This document shows, one piece after another, positions 49,095-61,224 of a DNA stretch of 64,000 nt. The notes beneath the pieces are model-generated. The model saw only the letters and a list, made by a program, of their open reading frames with translations. It ran no database searches and was not told the origin of the DNA. The first letter of the stretch is position 1. Each line of letters starts with the position of its first letter. This DNA comes from Acanthochlamys bracteata (lineage: Eukaryota > Streptophyta > Magnoliopsida > Pandanales > Velloziaceae). The stretch is taken from assembly GCA_019914995.1 (NCBI GenBank), contig CM034133.1, positions 6,262,001-6,326,000 on the forward strand. Direction: 5' to 3'. Position numbers and translations under genes: made by a program.

Positions 49095-52000
49095 ATGGCT
49101 ACAGCCAACGGCGGTCTCCACACCTCTCCTTCTCCTACACTCATCGCGGAGGACGTGATCTATCTATCGCGTTCCTCTACTTCTACACTCCCATCTTCGC
49201 TCCCGATCTCTTCCCTCATCTCCACGCTCCACTCACCGTCGGTTAACATTACCACGTACCTCCCCGCTTTACTCGCTCTGCTCTTCCGTTCTCCACCAAA
49301 CCCTTCCCTTCTCTCTTCTCTCCTCTTTGCTTCACTCCAACTCCCCTCCGCTGCAACTCTTCTTCCTTTGTTTATCCCTCTCTTACCTTCCATCGATTCC
49401 GCCTACATTCCGACCCTGCTCGATTATTTAATCTCTGATATCTCTTCAGTCAATGATTCTGAATCTGGAAAACGGCTTGATTTGATACCCCCGTTGATCA
49501 GCTTGGCAATCCGTTTCGGCCTATCAGCCCCTGCCCGCCATGTGCTTGATGAAATTCTTTCTTTACCGAAGTGGTCTAATGCCTTTCTTCTCAAGCTTAT
49601 TTCATTGCTTCGTGAATTGCCGTTACCTCTTGTGCGGCCTGTTATCACTGATTTTCTCGAGAAGATATTTGATGGAATGCAGACTCTTGATATCCATGAT
49701 TTGCCATCAATGGCGTATCAGTTGTTGCTGCTTGCTTCAAAGGGGTTTGGGCGGCGTGCTGCCATTGTAGGGATTTTGAAATTTTTTGGTGGGGAAGTGC
49801 GAGAGCCACCAACAATTGTATGGCAGGTGGAGGGAACGGTGCTTATGCATGTGAATTATGCTGTGAAGCAGGACCCTTCACTGGGGCAGGAGGTGCTGGC
49901 AGTGGTCCGGGCTGATCTTGGAGTTATCAATCACTTTACGGTTGCTATTCTGCTATCAATTGCTCGAGTGAGGCGGTTTGGTGAGCTTGCCATCAGCATT
50001 CTCAAGTCATCCGTAACTGCCTCCCGCCACTGCTACAAGATGTCCAGGTGATTAATTTTGTATATGCTATGAGATTATATGTTGAACTTCATTTGTATTT
50101 TTGGTCATGTAAGATTTTGTGGTTTGGGACCTGTAGGGAGTGCAAATGGCTGCCAGATACACTTAAAGAAGAGTGTGTAGAGACAGCAAAACGTGTAGAG
50201 AAGGCCCTAATGAAGACTGTATATCTTTTGCTCTAAATATATGAATACTAGTCTTCCTAGTTGTGTATATATCTATATAGTGATGGATATCCTTGAAAAA
50301 TTTCAGGTAAATGAAAGTACCTATGGGAGAGAACATGTCGTTCCGAGCATTGTCCAACTGGGATTTGCTTTGCTAGAATACGAAGACGGCAAGGATTCCA
50401 GGCTGGGTAGTGCCTCAGCTAGATTGATGACTGCTGAAGAGCTTGGGATTCAAGTGCTAAAAACTTTGTTTGAAGCCCAAGAAATAGCCAGAAATGTGGT
50501 CAGTTGCTGACTCTTTCCACACCCCCGGTCGTCCTTTTTTTCGTAATTTCTTTACCTTGTTCAAACACTTGCTGGTTGTTTGATGTGTGTCCTGCAGATT
50601 GTAGAACAATGCAAATTCCGAATTCTTTCATCTAAGCCTCAGACAAGTGCACCTATCATCATGTAAGATATCTTTATCTATCAAGAACGAGTGTTTTGTA
50701 TCCGTTCATGTTGTGCTGATGAATTTTGTGCTGTCCTTTGCTGTTATAAGGGAAGACTGCTTAGCCATCTAGTTCAACGCTACCCTTATCCCATGCTTGA
50801 GCATGTTGGTTGCTTGAAAGACCTTCTGGATTATTTCACTTTCATGCATGAGAAGACTGCACTTGATCTATTAAACGCTATATTGCCTTTAATCAGGTTC
50901 AATAGGGACCTCCAGGTTTGTCTTCTTCTGCTAATAATAGTCTACTGTTTTTTATGCTTCAGATCCACATGCTACTTTACATGGTTGTTGAAACAGGATT
51001 ACATACTCTTAGTTCTCCGAAAAGCCATGTTCAGGAAGGAGGATAGTGTTCGTAAGACTGCAACAAATGCAATGATTGATCTTATATTAGCAGAGTGTAA
51101 ATCTAATAGAATTGGTTTTGATTCCTTACAAGAATCGTCAAGTCAAGCCAGTTCAAGCCAGCATGCTGAGATAGCCTCAGGTTTTAGTAGAGACCTATTT
51201 CATGAACTGAACGGACTGCTCAGGAGATGTCTCACTCAGCATGTTTGTAGCCTTTAAGGCTTCCAGCTATGTTATTTCTAATGCATTTGTTATCCTCATG
51301 CTTACATTAATCTCTTGAAAACAGGCAACTACAAGAGAAATTTTATATGAGGGCCTCTTGAAGCTTGTGATGTTGGATCCATCATCCTCAGCTCATGTCC
51401 TTGATTTTTTGTGGTGTCACTTTTGCAACTTCTACAGTGAGGTATGTGCTCCATCATTTCCTATTCTGTTTGTTGATTTCATTTAGCTACTTTTTAAAAA
51501 TAATTATAAGCCAACTCCTAAACATTTACAAGAACCATCGTTAATGCTTATTATACATCATATCTTGCAAAGCTTTTCCCTTTAAAATGTCAACTTTTGT
51601 TATCTTGATGGTTGCAGATGATTACCTGATCAACCCTTTATCTGTTGCAAACGTGTTTATAGGATCAAACGGCACCTTTAAATGTTGATGCTTGTTTTAA
51701 GTTGGACAGCGGGAAAGTTCTTCTCTTGGAACCACTAGATTGTCTTTTGTCTAGTGTTTCTTGGATTCTCCTCCTTCAGCTGCAGCAGAAACCAGATCAT
51801 CCACCAGAGAACTCTTGGTCTTGCTTTGGCTTTTCCCTCTCTCAAGAGATTGAGGTAAATGTCTCATACTTTCCCTAGCAAACTATAAAACAAACTTTCC
51901 AAAAATTCTTGCATTTTACTGAAAAAATCAATGCAGGGAGGAAAGAAATCTTCTAGAGAGTCATTTTCTAATGCTCTGTGCAAGATCAGGATGTCATTGA

Positions 52001-55000
52001 GAAAATGCACCTCGAAAGGTTTATATTTCTGTTGTTATTGTTGCTTGATATGAGATAATTCTTCTTTCAAGGGACTTCATAAGACTCAACTGTTAATGGT
52101 ATATTTTGCACTTTCTCTCAGATCAGGTTGTCTCCCAGAAAAGTCAAGATAGTCAGTCTCATTTGCGCAATGAAGATAACACATCAATCCGTGGTATTAT
52201 TTTGACTGGAGTTACTGAGGTTTTTGTTAATATAGTTGCTTCAGAGTTAGAGAAAGCGACATGCAAGGAGAAAGATGCCCTTTGCAAGGAAATCATGGAA
52301 CTTATCAATTTCTTTGATTCTTCTGAATATAGACCCAAGTCAACAATAAACCAACGGCAAGGAAATCATAAAGGATCTTCAAGATCCAAAAGAAGTGCTC
52401 AGGAACTGTCTCATAAAAATGATAATGGTCATGAGCAAATTTGCGCTTCTCTACCTAGATTGTCTAGATCGAGAAGACACTTTTTTGCAACCACAAGCAT
52501 ACAGCAATTACTACTTCATGCTGGTCAGTTGTATACAGCTGATAGTTCTAAAGCTCGTAGCTTTCCTCAGAACCATAGTCAATTGTCATCCAACAAAATG
52601 CCAGATCAATCTTTGAAGCTAATATCATTTGCCTGTAAAGCTTTCCTTTATCACTTGCAATCTCTTTCTGAGGTGGTAACTAGCTCAAGTACAGAACCCT
52701 TGAAAACTTTGATCTATGAGGAAATCAAACAGTTAGGTAGGCCACTGATGCAGCTGGTTTTGTTGCTAAAATCACAAAAAGACCTGGATTCAGAGCCAAA
52801 GAAGAAAGAAGCCAAATTGAGGAAACACATAGAAGATAAAGAGAACTGCTTGTTTCTAATGCTCTTGTCCTTGAAAGAGTTGCTTAGAGTAGTATCAGCC
52901 AAGGTTAAATCAAGTGAATTCATTACATATCTGATATCTTTGGCTGATCTTGATGATGCAACAAAGACATGTCTCAACATCAACAGCGGACAAGGTTTGG
53001 TGTGCAGTGATGAAGAGTACAACACGGTGCACTTATTCTTGGAAAAGTTATTAAAACCAATTCTGTCTGAGATTCTTGCTCTCCCTCTTTATAGAGAATC
53101 TGAGGTAATTTTCCAGAGAAAGATTTTCTTCTTTTAATCTTGCCAAAAATAAAAAAATATGCTTTTTTTTCTTGATGATCTATTCGTGTGAATGTCCATA
53201 CCTTTGTTTCGTACAATCTACACCTTTGTCCATATCAAATGCATGTCTTCATTTACGTATATATGCAACTTTTATGAACTTTAAATGTTTATATCTATTA
53301 TTGAAAGGTAAGTTTAAATGTTCATAATCCTAAGGCTTATTGAAATCTCTTATTTGGGTGTGGTCTGCATTAACCTAGTTTGTTATAGAACACATTCTAT
53401 AATACACAAGTGTAATGTATGCTATTTTCATAAATTTAGAAGGCTGAAAATGCATGGAGGTTAAAGATAATAATACGATGACACTAATCAAGATTCTAGT
53501 AATAGTTAGTTCTTTTTTGTTGGACTTTCTCTTTTGAGGTGTTGCAGAAACTCAGTTTGTCATCACCAGCTGTAGAAGGTACTTATGCCAAATCCTGTTT
53601 GACCCTAGCATGAAAATTATCCATGCTAAGAGCAGAAAATAGTTTATTTATTAGTTTACATTCAATGGAAATTTGATAGAGAATTGCCATTAGCCCTTTG
53701 GCAAAATACGTCATGTGCCAAACTTCTCCCAACTAACTATTTCAAGTGCACTTGTGAACGAACTAGTGGATGTTTATATTGCAAATATGAGAGATTGCTT
53801 TTAGGAAATTTTCTTGGTTGTTAGAATTCCTGGTTCGACAAATTCTTCTAAGGATAGGCCTTTCTCCTTTTACGTCATTCCATTATTCTCCGCTTTTTTC
53901 TTTTTTTTTGATTTTCTGTTCTCATAGCCGTAGAAGTTAACATCTTCAGATTAGTTTACAGCATAGTAACTTATCTACTTTCTTGTCACTTGGTTGACAC
54001 TTTTGGTGTAAAGTCTTTTGTTCTTCATTTGCAGATCCTTTTTGAATTGATATTAATGATTGCAAAATTTCTTCCTTTCGAACAAAGGCGTTCTTATGGA
54101 ACATGGGCAGTCGATATCTGCAGAACCACTTGCATTGATGATTGCAGTGCTGCAACAAGTGTGGTATCCCTTGCCATTGATCTGGCATGTTCTCCAAATG
54201 ATTTAAGAACTGCACATGAATTCGCTTTAGGACTTCTCGAAGTGATAGGATGTGAGGACAAGGGACCTGTACAGACATCTGAAAAATTTCCTGTCATCAA
54301 CCACTCAACAAGTACTAGTATTACTTCTTTCTTCATAGATTTTATTGAATCTATAATAGCTGATCTAGATTGGGCTCTGTCAAAGTTAAAGTCATATTGT
54401 GGAATAAATCATTCTGTCCTTGGTCAAAAAAGTGATAATCATGGAGAGACATCAGATGGTCTAATACTAGAGAATGCCATCTACTCCAGAGCAGAAGCTT
54501 TGGTGCAACTGTTGTCTTGCTTTGTTGAAATGAGCCTTAAAGGTGAGCCTCCTATACACGCCAAATGCTAAATGTCCCCCTTAACACGAAAAAAGTTTAA
54601 CCTTTTTTTTTTAGTTTAGTTTAGTTTAGTTTAGTTTTTGTTTTTATATAATTTGTTTTCAGAGTCACAAGCTGAGCAGTTATTGAAGTTAAATGTGAAA
54701 GCTTACAAGCTTTTGGCTCGTATGACTAAGCTTCGAATTGCACCCAAAGGATGCAAGCAACATTTACCGAGCTTTAAATTTCAAAAGTTAGCAGAAATAA
54801 CTTGCAAAAGACTTACCGGTCCACTCTACAATTTTGTGACTATGGTACAAAGGGTAATTACTTCATTTGATCTACTTGTTATCCAGTCAACTTCTTAGCT
54901 TTGGCCTTGTATACCTTTGCATCAATATAAATGTCTGTTTCCTATACAGAACCAGCAGGAGCAACCACATAAGAAGAGTATCATAAGCAGGATCAAAAGG

Positions 55001-55402
55001 GAAAACAAGTGCATTCCTGACCTTATTTTCCAGATAGAAGATTATGAGAGGTATTTGATTCAGCTAAGCAAACTCACCAAAGTCAATCTGTTGAGGCATG
55101 CTAAGCGGAGCACCGTAAGGGATTTCAAGATAATGGAAGCAAAAAGGATTACTGAATTAGAAAAATCTCCACAAAATGATTGCGACCTAGCTGATTCAGG
55201 ATCTTCTGATAATGTCTCGAATGCTGAAGCTAAACGCCTAGGAAAGAATGAACTTGAAAGGGTTGCGGCGTCCGAGGACAGTAGCGATGACTGTGCTCCA
55301 ACCGAAGGTTCTGAAAATGAGAAGGATGAACAAGATATTGTAGTTAAAAAAAGAAGGGTTAAGATGTGTAAAATCGTTCAAGATTCTGATGACGAAGCAT
55401 GA
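49095..55402 (+). CDS. FANCI: Fanconi anaemia group I protein homologue, 13 exons
   Basis: FANCI pairs with FANCD2 in the ID clamp that closes on DNA at interstrand crosslinks and stalled forks in the nucleus. Exons: 49095-50047, 50137-50218, 50307-50498, 50598-50662, 50756-50915, 50997-51242, 51325-51441, 51663-51854, 51937-52018, 52122-53104, 54035-54542, 54663-54853, 54950-55402. All introns are GT-AG and the phases join to 1,407 codons plus TGA (human FANCI has 1,328). Family landmarks in order: [19 protein letters not shown] (human QEIPPLVYQLLVLSSKG), [24 protein letters not shown] (K504 aligns with ubiquitinated human K523), SQ motifs at S533 and S538, [71 protein letters not shown]. 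The tail is acidic with KKRRVK at 1390-1395, a likely nuclear signal. The ATG is the first in frame in a C-rich leader. Exon ends are inferred by eye and protein similarity. Confidence 0.93.
54604..54640 (+). repeat. AGTTT pentanucleotide repeat in FANCI intron 11
   Basis: A T-run followed by about five AGTTT units, ending some 25 bp before the acceptor of exon 12 (54663). It also forms most of the pyrimidine-rich part of that short intron, so copy number changes could affect splicing. Confidence 0.85.
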
Positions 55403-55533
55403 CAGCAAAAGTACCGCATGCAATGCAGTATATAGAACTCCTTTGCCATTTCGACATTGGTATACCGCATGTAATGCAGTACATAGGACCCTTTTACAAC
55501 AATGTGCAGGGGAATAATCTTTTTGTACATTTA
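55403..55533 (+). other. FANCI 3' untranslated region (minimum)
   Basis: 131 bp between the stop codon and the TIR element. It contains two near repeats, ACCGCATGCAATGCAGTATATAG at about 55413 and ACCGCATGTAATGCAGTACATAG at about 55464. No AATAAA; AATAAT at about 55513 is the nearest poly(A)-like signal. Confidence 0.5.
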
Positions 55534-57789
55534 CGGTCTGTTTGGATTGAGAGTAACCGGGAGTGACTGAGAGTAAGAGAATTAATTATTCTCTGTTGCT
55601 CTTGTTTGGCAATAAATTCATAAGATTAATGGATAGAATTTTACTCTCCATTAATCTCCATTGGGGAGTAATTGGTTACATCCCACATTGTGGTGTAACC
55701 AAGTGAAGAGAATTTTGTTTAACTATAGATGCATTGAAGTTTCTATATTGTCCATGTTGTTTGATAACATTTACACATGAATTTAGGTTTACACTCGATG
55801 TAGCTCACATTTCTCATTTCTATTCCGATCGTCTCTCCCAACTCACATCGCTCTCCCCTGATCTCGTCGTGCCGCTCGCCGACATCGATTGAGGTAAGTT
55901 TCAGAACTTCGTTTCTGTTTTAATTTCGCCGCGCTCGAAAGCTTCTTCTTCGATTTCGTTTTGATTTCGTTGAACTTAATTTATGTGAATCTTTTAATTT
56001 CATCGTATTTTTAAGTTTTGTGGTACTGATTACAATTAGAGATGATTTCTTATTCAAATTATTTGATTTCGTACTGATTCAATTTGTGTTGATATGAATT
56101 GTTGTGCATTGTTCAATTGATTTCGTTGTTGAATAGTGTAGATTTTGAGAAAATTTTTATTTTAGTATTATTTTTATATGATTTTGGTATTGAGCAATTT
56201 TTTTTTAGTCAATTGCTCGAGACACGATTTTTGTTTGATTATTGATGAGGGAAGTTGTAATGTGAATTCAAATTGTGTACTTTTCTTTTCTTATATTTTC
56301 TGGACGATTTCATGTTTAAAATTTTTTTTCATTTGGAAAATTTTTTTAGACATATTAGGTTTATATTATCTTTTCTTTATTATTGCCACTGCTAGGATAG
56401 AGCAATTATATTATTAAAGCATAAAGACTTGACATGTGAAAATATTATCATTTACTTTAGAGTATATGCTCCTTCTGTATTGATGAGAACTGTGATTTAT
56501 TTTTTGTCATATATATTTTGCTGGACTACAACCTCGTGATTGAAATATGGCCATTATCTACTATAATTCAAGTTCTTATAATTAGGTTCTTCATACCCTT
56601 ATTTAGGAGCATCTTGATTTTTCTCATGGAATTTTATATATTCCATACTTTTTATGAATTAGATAGGACAGCTAGCTGTTGATGTTTGTGGGTATTTTAT
56701 TTTGTTATTTAACTACAGAAGTTGTTGAGAACAGATGAGAATGGATGCTTTATTGTTTTATCTTGGCACATGGATATGATAGTACACTTGAAGAGGTAAA
56801 TAGATACATTTGGGCAACATCTCTAAACATCAGACTTTAGAATGGATAACTGCAAGTTGGCTTTTTGGCTCATTAGTAAGATGGAAAGCTAGATCCATGA
56901 TTGCTTGTGCTTCGATTCCTTCTGCTTCGATTTGTAGCTCTACATAACTAAGTAATTTTAGTAATTTTTTTGTTTAGATTTATTGTTGCTTGGGGACCTA
57001 TAAAGGATAGGACTCATGCTGTTGACTGTTATGAAGTTTCTTCATTTTAAGGCACACGTCAACAAGAATACTTGTTAACTTAGTATGTCATAATTTGGTG
57101 CAGGTTGAGAGGTGGAATGAACAAAGAGACAGTGGAACTTTTGTTGGTCCCATCTAAATCTGGACTCCTGTCTAATTTTGTTGGTTATATGGTTGTAAGT
57201 GTTTGGAGTTTCAGACTTGGTGGTATTGTGCTTTGAGAATTGTCTATGATTCTTTGTTAACGAAACTTTTGTCAGATGCTTTGTAGCACACTACATTCGA
57301 TAAACTGATGCTTTTCTAAACCTATTAACAGAAGGTCATGATACGCTAATCTACCACGTTTGACAAAGTGTTCCTGTTTTTAGCTTGTTTCTTATTTTTG
57401 TGCTCTTTCTGTGAAGTGCTTTTGCTTTGATGGTGTTAAAAGAGAACAAAGTGATTTCAGTAGTATATCGCATGAAGTAAAGAATCTATTTTGTAAGTTT
57501 AATTTTCTCTTCATTGATCACAAAGAACAGGCTATACCATCAGTTGGTTAAACCAAAAAACACAAAAAGAAAAACAAAATAATATTTCAGTCTTTATACA
57601 AATATTATTTTTATTTACTCTTTAGTTACCAAACAAAATAAAATATACTTTTTATTAATTTTATTGACATATCAAAACAAGATAAGATTATATTATTACC
57701 TTACTTTCATCTCTACTCGAATAACGTACTCTTGTTTAATCTTATTTTTATTTTCTCTTACTTATTATTTCTATATCCAAATAGACTCT
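55534..57789 (+). mobile_element. PIF/Harbinger-like non-autonomous element (2.26 kb)
   Basis: Left CGGTCTGTTTGGAT and right (reverse complement) GAGTCTATTTGGAT form a short TIR, with TTA at 55531-55533 and 57790-57792. About 310 bp inside the left end there is a C-rich leader-like exon (about 55820-55892) ending GATTGAG|GTAAGTTT, a strong splice donor. No transposase is recognised; the rest is T-rich and intron-like. It is a different family from the GGCCATGTTTGG elements but has the same plan, here on the + strand. Alternatively the leader could be the first exon of a captured host gene. Confidence 0.6.
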
Positions 57790-57792
57790 TAG

Positions 57793-58489
57793 TTTATTCA
57801 TTAAAACAGGACTAGTGAATATTAGTGGACCAAGCTTGCAAAAGATGTCTACCAAGGCAGATCTTTTGTATGTTATAAAACATAGATAGCTTGATCTGTT
57901 ACTCAGAGAAAATGTATGGGTGAGTTTATTTGCTTGGTGGGAAATAATTTAATTCTGTTAAAAATTTATTTCAACAAATTTATTTTAATAAGTTTATTTT
58001 TTACTAATTTATTTTAAAAGTCATTTTAGAAACTCAGTTTGAATCAATTTATGACAAATAAACAAGCCATTCATCTCAATTTAGGTGTATTATTTACTGC
58101 ATTATGATAACAGCAACCGTGTTTGATCATGTAGTCTTACGGAACGCCATTTATAGATGAATTACTCGTGATCATATGATTCAAATTTAACTGAACGACA
58201 ACATCCAAACGTACATTGTAATTTTGTGAGTTCTTTTCCATCCAATTTGCGAGGGAGAAAACATATAATACAGCACTGTGGCTATTATGGGAGTGCTTAG
58301 GTGTAGGATTAGCTAGTGATCTATAATTTCTTACCAGGGACAGATTCAAACACAAATTAAACTCTGAATACAGTCTATTGTTCGAATCAATGCTGAACAC
58401 GTCACACTAGAGAAAGCCATGGTATGTGTCTCGACGTAGGCTGCTCTACCAAACGCGACACGACTGCGTCGTATGTATGTCTCGATTAA
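57793..58489. other. Anonymous region
   Basis: No gene supported. An 87-codon minus-strand frame at 58137-58400 has no recognisable motif. Confidence 0.5.
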
Positions 58490-59705
58490 GGGTATGTTTA
58501 GATTTATAGATAAAAAATAAGAATAAAAAAACGGATAAAAAAAAAAATAGATAGAAAAAATGATTAATTAATTTTATAATATTTAGATATATATTAACAG
58601 TAACAAATTAATTGTGTTTGAATAAATGAATAAATAATAAAAGTAAATTTTTTATAAAATATTCAAATGTTTTTTTAGTTATATTAATATTACTTTTGTT
58701 AATATAACTATAACTAATTTATTAATATAATTTTAAATAAAATTTATTAAATAACTTTTAGATTAATTTTTATATTAATCTAAAATTATACTAATTATTA
58801 AATAAAAAAATTATATAATTTTATTATTTCTCTACCAATTAAAACTAATTAAAATTAAATAAATATAAAAATTAGTTAATATTAAATAAATATTAAATTA
58901 GTTAATATTAAATAATAATAATAATAAAAGAACACTATGTGTACTCACCAATTTGGTGGGTACACATTTAACTATATAATAGTAGGAAAGAATGGGAAGA
59001 GTTCTTCATCTTTCCTTTAGGCTTCGTTTGGATTATAGTGGAGAATGATGGTGATAGTAAATCATTTTCTTATGTCTATATATATTTGGTAATATATTAT
59101 TAAAGGAAAGAATGGGGAAGTTTTTCCCATCTTTTTCACTAATGTCTAGTTAAATGTGTACCCACCAAATTGGTGGGCACACATGGTGACAAAATTTGTC
59201 CTTTTTTTTAATTTTTAATATTTATTTATAATTTAATTTTTATTATTTTTATTTAATATATTAATCAAGACATGTTATTTTTATTATATAATTTAAAATT
59301 TTTATATTTGTTTAATTTTAATTAATTTTAATTTGTAGAGGAAATAATAAAATTATATAATTAGTTTTTATATTTAATAATTAATATAATTTTAGGTTAA
59401 TATAAAAAATTAATCTAAAAGTTATATTAATAATGTTTATTTAAAATTATATTTCTAAATTAGTTAAGTTATATTAATAATAGTAATATAAATATAAATG
59501 ATAAAGGGCATTTGAGTATTATATAACAAGTTTACTTTCAATACTCATTCATTTACCTATCTATCCAAACATAGTTAATTTATTACCCTTACCATATATT
59601 CAAACATCGTAAGATCAATTAACTATCATTTTCTATCGGTCCTCTTATTATTTTTCATATTCGTCATCTTACTCTTATTTTTTACCTATGAATGCAAACA
59701 TACCC
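58490..59705. mobile_element. Foldback element with about 430-bp inverted arms
   Basis: The ends are inverted copies: left GGGTATGTTTAGATTTATAG, right (reverse complement) GGGTATGTTTGCATTCATAG, with TTAA on both sides (58486-58489, 59706-59709). Inverted similarity continues along the arms (58490-58930 against 59190-59705), for example ATTATATAATTTTATTATTTC against GGAAATAATAAAATTATATAA. The whole 1.2 kb could fold into one long hairpin. No coding potential. The TTA/TTAA flank suggests a PIF/Harbinger-derived or foldback MITE. Confidence 0.75.
58937..59184. repeat. Nested palindromes in the foldback centre
   Basis: Two 31-bp near-perfect palindromes (58937-58967 and 59154-59184), each centred on a CCAATTTGG or CCAAATTGG-type core and flanked by GTACAC/GTGTAC arms. 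They are also inverted copies of each other, with AAATGTG/TAGTTAAATG flanks. Between them two smaller hairpins lie in direct order, AGGAAAGAATGGGAAGAG... at 58984 and AGGAAAGAATGGGGAAG... at about 59104. Confidence 0.85.
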
Positions 59706-59874
59706 TTAATGAAGAGTTGTCAAACATAAATAGGGATAGGGAATGTGTTAACTACACCATCCTCATCCATACTCATAATCCAAACCAACCCTAAAGTTCT
59801 CTGATCTTGCTGTCTTTCTTTCCTTTAACGCTCACCGGCGCTAATTTCATCATCTTCTCAAACCTCCTCTTCGT

Positions 59875-60705
59875 GTGTGGCATTATATAATTCGATCCAA
59901 AAATTCTTCAAAATTGACCCACTTAATACGAACTAGGGTTAAAATTTGATTCCTATTACTATATAAGTTAGATTAGCATTAAACGAATTTAATTCGATTA
60001 TTAAATGGGTCAACCTAAATCGATAAAAAATTGATCCATTAATTCGAATTGTCATTTTTTAAATGAACAACTTTTTTATAATTTTTTCTTACCGTATAAT
60101 AAAATTTAAAAAGTAGTAATTTATAAATTATTAAATTGTATAGTATTTGATTAATTATTTATTTTCATGCTTTAGTAAAATAACAAATATGAGAATTATA
60201 ATATTATCGAAAGTATTACTATATAGATACTTTTTTAATGATAAAGTTAGGTTTGTAATAATATTTTTATCAAAATTTTGTTAGTTACTTATGTTTATCG
60301 AAATTTTTATTGAAAATGTTACTATATATTTATATTTATAAAATTTTAGCTGTCACCATATTTTTTAAAAAATAAAAATAATTTTCTTTGAAATATTATA
60401 AGGACTGATAAAGATACTAAATAATACATAATTCGGACACTTACCATATTTTTTCAGCAAGAATCTCGTGCACATTAATTTTAAATAATTTTATAATTTC
60501 ACTCAAATTTAAAAATATAAAAATAAAAATATATAATTTTAATTATTAAATAGGTCGATTCAAATTTGATCCGGTCTTTAAAAAGTTGGATCAGAATTAA
60601 CAATTTTGACTCTTGTAATTTATAGATTGGATTAAAATAGAAAAAAATTGACAGACTATTAAATAGAACGATTCAAAAATTATCAACAAATTCAAATTGC
60701 CACAC
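59875..60705. mobile_element. Possible AT-rich MITE
   Basis: GTGTGGCA at 59875 and its complement TGCCACAC ending at 60705 bound about 830 bp of very AT-rich DNA in which phrases of the type TAAATGGGTCAA and TAAATAGGTCGATTC recur near both ends. I found no convincing target duplication, so the limits and superfamily (hAT-like?) are uncertain. Confidence 0.4.
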
Positions 60706-60830
60706 TACTTTTCTCTCTAACGTTCACCGCCGGTAACTCCACCGTATCTTTCTGTCATTTTGTATAAATATTATTCGAATTTCAAAAACTGCCAGTGGTG
60801 CGCTTGATTGATCATTGATCGCCGGGATTG

Positions 60831-61190
60831 ATGGCGGAGGGTCGGCGAGGGATGATGGTGGATCAGAAACCTCAGCCTGCTTCGCCGGCGGCTGCAATGC
60901 CGCAAGGGAAGAAAATCACCGTGAAGAGCGCTGACATGAAGGACGAGATGCAGAAGGAAGCCATCGACTGCGTTGTCGGCGTAACCCCTCTCTCTCTCTC
61001 TCTTTCGCTCGCTAATTTAATTTCTCAGCCAAATTGTTTTTATTTGTTTGAGATTATTGAGATTTTTTTGGGGACAATTTTTAGGCGTTCGAGAAGCACG
61101 GTGTGGAGAAGGACATAGCGGAGCACATCAACAAGGTGTTCGACAAGAACCACTTACCAACCTAGCATTGCATTGTTGGTCGTAACTTAC
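60831..61190 (+). pseudogene. Dynein light chain LC8-type gene, broken
   Basis: LC8 is a small dimeric hub protein that binds linear motifs in partners. Exon 1 (60831-60980) encodes MAEGRRGMMVDQKPQ, then KKITVKSADMKDEMQKEAID, the classic plant LC8 start. Exon 2 (from 61085, after TTTTTAG) reads AFEKHGVEKDIAEHINKVFDKNHLPT, then TAG where the family has Trp (PTWHCIVGRN), followed by HCIVGRN. The invariant Trp codon has become a stop, giving at most 76 residues without the C-terminal strands that form the peptide groove and dimer interface. A GTAAGC donor survives at 61191. The third exon (SYVTHETNHF...) is not found up to 64000, though a LINE may have pushed it out of the window. The start ATG was chosen over in-frame upstream TTG. 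Confidence 0.8.
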
Positions 61191-61224
61191 GTAAGCTTCT
61201 CTAAATCTCTTTCTCTCTTTGTTT

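Noticed and set aside
49004-49393. Extra frames on both strands over FANCI exon 1
   Set aside because: They are shadows of the GC-rich first exon and contain no domain.
53548-53578. A 31-bp exon-like block between TTGCAG and GGTACT in FANCI intron 10
   Set aside because: Its length is not a multiple of three and inclusion leads to a stop soon after exon 11 begins; joining exon 10 directly to 54035 keeps the family reading LYRESE-ILFELIL.
59822-60760. Similar phrases TTTAACGCTCACCGGCG and TCTAACGTTCACCGCCGG on either side of the AT-rich MITE, as a very long target duplication
   Set aside because: They are imperfect and much longer than any known target duplication; chance or an unrelated repeat is as likely.
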